A DNA stretch of 64,000 nucleotides from Eledone cirrhosa (Eukaryota > Mollusca > Cephalopoda > Octopoda > Eledonidae). Positions 50,336 to 56,494 of this stretch are shown in pieces. The position numbers and the translations under genes were made by a program. The stretch is taken from NCBI GenBank assembly GCA_964016885.1, contig OZ024743.1, positions 182,522,018-182,586,017 on the forward strand. Reading direction: 5' to 3'. Below the pieces are notes generated by a model that saw nothing but the letters and a program-made list of their open reading frames with translations, searched no databases and was not told where the DNA came from. The first letter of the stretch is position 1. The number at the start of each line of letters is the position of its first letter.

Positions 50336-53300
50336 TACATTCACACATATATATATATACACATATATACGACAATTGCCACTTCTTTACAGAAGAGGGC
50401 CACTCTCCAACATTGTGCTGCATTCTCATGTGCCACTTGAGTCCAGCAAAAGACCTACAGGATTTGTTGCAAAACTAACACAAATATCTTGCAGGTCTTT
50501 GAAAAGGGACACCAATATAATCGACCTCAGACTGCTGATTGCTGTGAACTCTTAAATGACTAGCAAGCCGAGCATGAGAATGAACAACCTTTCCGCAGAT
50601 ATTACAGACATGATCCGACTGGATATCTCCCGGGACTGAGTCTACATCACCTTTTCTGAGTGCTCTTTTAAAAACCAAATCATCCTTCTGACCTTAAAAC
50701 AATCACAACCACCATAAACAAGACTTCTCCAAAACGCAGATATACAACAACATCACAATTCTGAAATGTATACATGAGAGTCACGACAAAGAAGATAGAG
50801 AACAGAGTTGATGCTGGGGTGTCCCCTTGCCTAACTCCATTGTCGATGGATATGGGTTCAGACAGAAATATTGAAGTTAAGCCTCCCTTTCATACCTCAA
50901 TGCAACTGTTTGAACAATCATGCGATATCCAGAGTAGGAGTCATGATAAAAAGCACTCAGTTAATGTGGTTGGCGTTAGGAAGGGCATCCAGCCGTAGAA
51001 ACCAAACCAGAAACAGTTCTGAGCAAGACACTGTCACCTGATCCAACTTGCCTCAAATGGGACAACCTGTCTATCACATGCTAGCGTGGAAAATGGACGT
51101 TAAACCCAAAACCACATGGTTGTGAAGTGAGTTTTTAAACCACACACATACGAGTAAACACATTTTCAATAAACGATAGTCTTACTGCAATAATAGCTAA
51201 ACACCAATAATTGCACACAATCTCCTCAAGTATATCCATTGTTCAATATCTATTTACAAATGTTTGTATAATGTTGTTAGTAAATTATTCAATTGCTTTT
51301 CTCTTCAAACAATGAAGACACGGTAATGAAAAGGAGTGAGGTAGCAGGGAGAAAATAAACATGTCTTACCAGCCTGAAGTGTATAGGTCTCTCATAATAT
51401 TTGTTATATAGTGATTTCATTTCTTCATAAGTTACAAACTGAATAACACCATGTGAAACCCCAAAGACTCCTGGTATGAAACCCTAGAAAAATGATATTA
51501 AAAAACAGTAAAATAACTTGCAGTTGATATAAAAAAAAAAAAAAAGGTCAAACAATTTGTAGTTGAAATTAAAAACAAACAGCAAAACAGCTTACAGTTC
51601 ATATATATAAAAACAACTTACAGTTGCTATAAAAACAGCTTATAGTTGATATTTAAAAAAAACAGTAAAACAGCTTACAGCTGATATAAAAAACAGCAAA
51701 ACAGCTTACAGTTGATATAAAATATAATCAAATCAGGTGAAGTTTGCGCAAGCATTAAACTTTAACATTTTTAAAATCCAAAATAAATCAAACAGCCACC
51801 CATCACATTTCTCAGGTTTCTCTCTGAGGTCCCCACCCCCTACAAACTCCCCTTGATAATGGATGATAAATCCGAAAATATTTAGGGATCATTAAAAATT
51901 GCTAGGGTAAGTTCCTATCATCCTCACTCTTTTACTTCACTATATTCTTTTCTTATTGCCTTGATATTTTTACCAAACACACATTGTCTGGCTTCCAAAT
52001 AACCAAACATATTCCTTAGTCATATTTGTATCTTAAATAATTACATACACAGCTTTACACGTTATGGTAACACACTTAGGATGTTTGTTGTTTCACTTTT
52101 TTCCTTTAAATTTCTAATAAGTTGTTATACAAGAGCTGAACAATCAGAGTGGAACTTATAACTAAGATACACACTAGCAAGCAGTGTTTTAAATAATGGT
52201 TTCTGATATAGGCCTGAGGTCAATAATGTTTGGGGAAGAGAAAGTCTATTAAATTGACACCAGTGCGTTGCTGATACTTTATTTTATTGACCCCATAAGG
52301 ATGAAAGGCAAAGCCAACCTCAGCAGGATATGAACTCTGAACATAAAGAGCCGTAACTATGCCGTAAAGCATGTTGTCCGACGCTCTACCAATTACTGCC
52401 AGGTTTGTAATAATCATGATACATTTGCTATAGTATCTTAATGAATGGCTGTCCTTTAGCTTGCTTTGGTTATCAGGCACATCATCATCAGTAGCATTAT
52501 CATTTAATAAATATTTTCCCTGCAATGAAGGTTTGGACAGGGAGTCACAGACAAGTCAATACTCAAGCGGAACTACCAACCTTTCTGAGCTCCTACATCT
52601 CGCAAACATTCCTGTGCTCAAACCAGCACAAGCATTTTCTTCAAAGCCAACTCCACTAGCCAACACTTCCGTTACCATGGGGTGTATGACCATCTCCCAC
52701 TCCCATCAATTCCTCTCTAAGGTTTGAGCCATGATAAAAATGCACCCAGCCCACTCTTCGTAGTCTGGTGCACGATAAAAAGCACCTAGTCTGCAGTGTA
52801 AGATGGTAAAAAAGTGTACCCAGTCTACCATGTAAGATGGTAATGCTGGTGCCATGATAAAATGCTCCCAGTACATGGTATAAAGTAGTTGGCTTTAGAA
52901 AGGACATCCATAGAAACCAAACAAGAACAAGATATACATATAAGACATGGAAACCTGACAAGTCTAACCTCAGTATGTAACACCCATCTAACTCATGGAA
53001 GCACAGAAAATAGACATTACAGAGATGATGATGATGGTGGTGGTGGTGGTGATGATGACAGCCATTGCATTTTTTTACTTGTAACAGTCACCTGCAACTA
53101 AAGAATACTTCCTACAATTACTATACTCTCTTGCCCTAAAGCCCCCCTCCCTCCCTCCACAGTCCTCTGTGCATCTGTCTGCTTGGTTGGACTAAGATGT
53201 GTAGATGAGTGGTTAGCAATAATAAAGTGTTATATGATTCAATAGTTTCTATGGAAATGTTTCAATTTGTAAACCTAATTCCATGTACTAAAACATGTAT

Positions 53301-56300
53301 TAACCCTTTAGCATTCACATTAATTTGTCAAATGTCATGTTTATCTGTTCACATTATTTTCAGTTAATCGTACTCAAGAGGGTTATCAATTTTATTTGTT
53401 AGTAATTTTCTCAATTTTCTATGTGCAGGCTTGAAATTTTGTCAGTAGATGTTTAAATATCAATAATTTACAATTATATAATTTTACCTTGATTTTTTTG
53501 ATTAAATTTGACTTTTATGGGCAGGTGAAATTAATTAATAGGGGCATTTGAAGTATCAACTGATTTAATTTTAAATACCTTGTTTTCGGTATAATACTTG
53601 ATATATAAGGATCACTAAAACTTATATCAGTGCTCCAGTAATTCCACAGTCTTGGAAATTGTTTTATACCCAACATAATATTTACGGTAAAAAATGCTTG
53701 CATTTTCGCAGCATCTGTCGGTTGCCATAACAGATCGAGGTTTCCTTGATTTGAAATCTGTTGTTGGCATATCGATTAATCTCTTCTGCCACAACTTTGA
53801 AGAAAGTTTGTGGTAAAAACAAAAAGAAATAATCGGGAGCTAATGTGTGTTGTGGACCAGTATTTTGAATAAAATCGGGAACATATATTGGTGTGGTATT
53901 TTTCAACCACATTGCTGTAATATTTTCAATGGCACCCTGGAGATCTCCGTTTTCACTTTCAAAACAACAATCATCGTCGGATGAAATTTCAGAAATGTAA
54001 ACATCTGATTCATTTGAAGATAAATCACTAATATTATCTTTTGTTTCTTGTTCATTGTGAATGTCGTCGTGTGTAAAACCTTCAAAGTCGGTATCGCTAC
54101 TTTCATAAGCCATGTTGATACAAACAAAAAATCTGTTCTACTTTCAACGTTAAAAAAAGACGTGTTGTTTCACTATGTTAAATGTTAATTTTCGCAATAA
54201 GGGCCTAATCTCGCAGTAATCTCGAATTGATGAGATTTTGATGACGGTATTGTTTATTTTTAGAACAATATTTTAGTGTGGGTGTTATCGGCCGGTTTCG
54301 ACCGGTTTGAACAAATGAAGGAGAAATAATTGTGGCCAGTTTGAACACTAAAGGGTTAAACTAGTTCAACATGAATAGATATAGATGAGACATATTTTCC
54401 AATAATCATCCTTGTTCACTGTGTAAGGTGGCTAGCTGGTGACATGACAAAAAGCACCCAGTCCACCCTGTAAAGTGGTTGTTTTGGTGTAACGATAAAA
54501 AGCACTGAGTTCATGACTTGTCTCAGAAGGGGAAAACTTGTCTAACCCATGCTAACGTGGAAAAATGAGCATTAAATGATGATAATGCAAGCCCCCAACA
54601 ATATTTTATAATGAGCACAGTTGAATTCCATCATATGTGAATGAGAAATATACAGAGTGCACTGATGTCACAGCAACTTGGAATTCATTAACTGCTATCA
54701 CATCTGTTGAGTGGGGAGGGGAATACCTGCTATTGAATATATTTAACATACTAACAAACATCAAAATAATAATCAATACTACATACAAATATGTATTGAG
54801 AGAGAGAGATATGCAGCATCATTATCATTTAACATCCATTTTTCCTACTAACAAGGGTTGGATGATTTTATTTATTCATGCCAACAAAATGTTCATTCTA
54901 GAAATCATTTAACCATGAAATGAAGCTAAAACATGGATATTGTCAAGTAAACTGAAGCCTATTTATGACACCACAATAATTTCACAATATACATTATATG
55001 CTCACTAGTCTGTCTTGCTATTATATTTCACAACCATTGTCATCACATCAACCACAATGGTTGTGAAATATAATAGCAAGACAGACTAGTGAACATATAA
55101 TGTATGTTGTGAGATTATTGTGGTGTCATAAATAGGCTTCAGTTTACTGGGAAAACACATCTTGTTCTTATATTCCATATTTGGCATGGTTTCCACAGTT
55201 GAATGCCCATCCACTTTATAGTGTACCAGGTGTGCTTTATCATAGAACCAGCACCACCACTTTCTGAGTTAACTAGGTGTATTTTATTGAGACAAACACT
55301 AAAGAGGCTGTCCCACATGGAACTAACTGTTTCTGGTTCTATGTTATGAAACTGACCATTTTAAAGTATTCATACTCATATTAAAACATTCTGACTTAAT
55401 TTTATCAAGGAATTTGTTATTTTCCTAACAAACTTAACCAACTTAATAAAAAAATTATTTTGCTAAATTCCTACAAATTTTTTTTATTATTTTCAAAATT
55501 AATTGAAACAGATAGTATTTCTTTAGAAAAAAGGTTTAAAGAAATATATATTTCTTGTCTTCCTGATTTTCAAACTGCTAAAAATACTGTTAGGCAATTA
55601 TTGACAGGTAACACAAGACTAAAGCAGCAAATTGGCAGAGTCATTGGAATGTCAGATAGAATGATTTGTGGTATTCATTTCAGCTCTCTGAGTTCAAATC
55701 CTGTTGAGTCAACTTTGCCTTTCATCCATTTGAAGTAGATAAAAAAAAGTACCAGTCTAGTACTGGGGTCAATTCTTCCTCTATATCTCTTTCTCCCTTC
55801 CACCCTCTCACTCTCTATCCTTCTCTGGAAGATCTGCTGTATTCAGACCCGGAGAAGAGATGTGCTCTGGCAGGTTCCAAAAATGCCCTAGAAACACTAT
55901 GTCAATTCAGTGCCCTCAACGACTCCCTTAGTAGTTGCAGGGCCCGACTAATTGGGTCTATTTTTGTCCTTGTTTTACATGCAGCAGAAAGCTGAGTGGT
56001 AAACTGAATAAAATGATGATTTAAATATATTACCTTATAAAAACCCTTCAGACCTTCTTGCTTAAATATTTTCACTAAGGCATCACTCAATCCTCTGTAG
56101 TATGTTTTTTTATGAATATTTTGCTCATACTGTAAGCATAGCCGTGTCTTTGCAACAAAAACAGGATTGACAACTAGTAAAGATAGAACACCTGAAAATA
56201 AATAAATAAATTTAAAAAAAAACGAAATTAATAAATTTTACAACTATGGAACATCAAACATGAAATTCTAAAACTCTTGATTTGACATTAACATATTTAC

Positions 56301-56462
56301 ATCTGCCTTACCTTACTTGGATTGAATTAGTAAACATTTTTAGAAGCAGATCTTCTGAAGCCAGATACCATTCTTGACACCAACCTATATTTTGTTTTAA
56401 TTATATTCTATTGGTTATGGTATTGGGCTTATGTCCTGTAATTTAGTGATTTTAGAAAAAGA

Positions 56463-56494
<32 letters not shown>

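Noticed and set aside
53903..54127. Second minus-strand frame over the piggyBac fragment
   Set aside because: Out of frame with the transposase similarity; a shadow.
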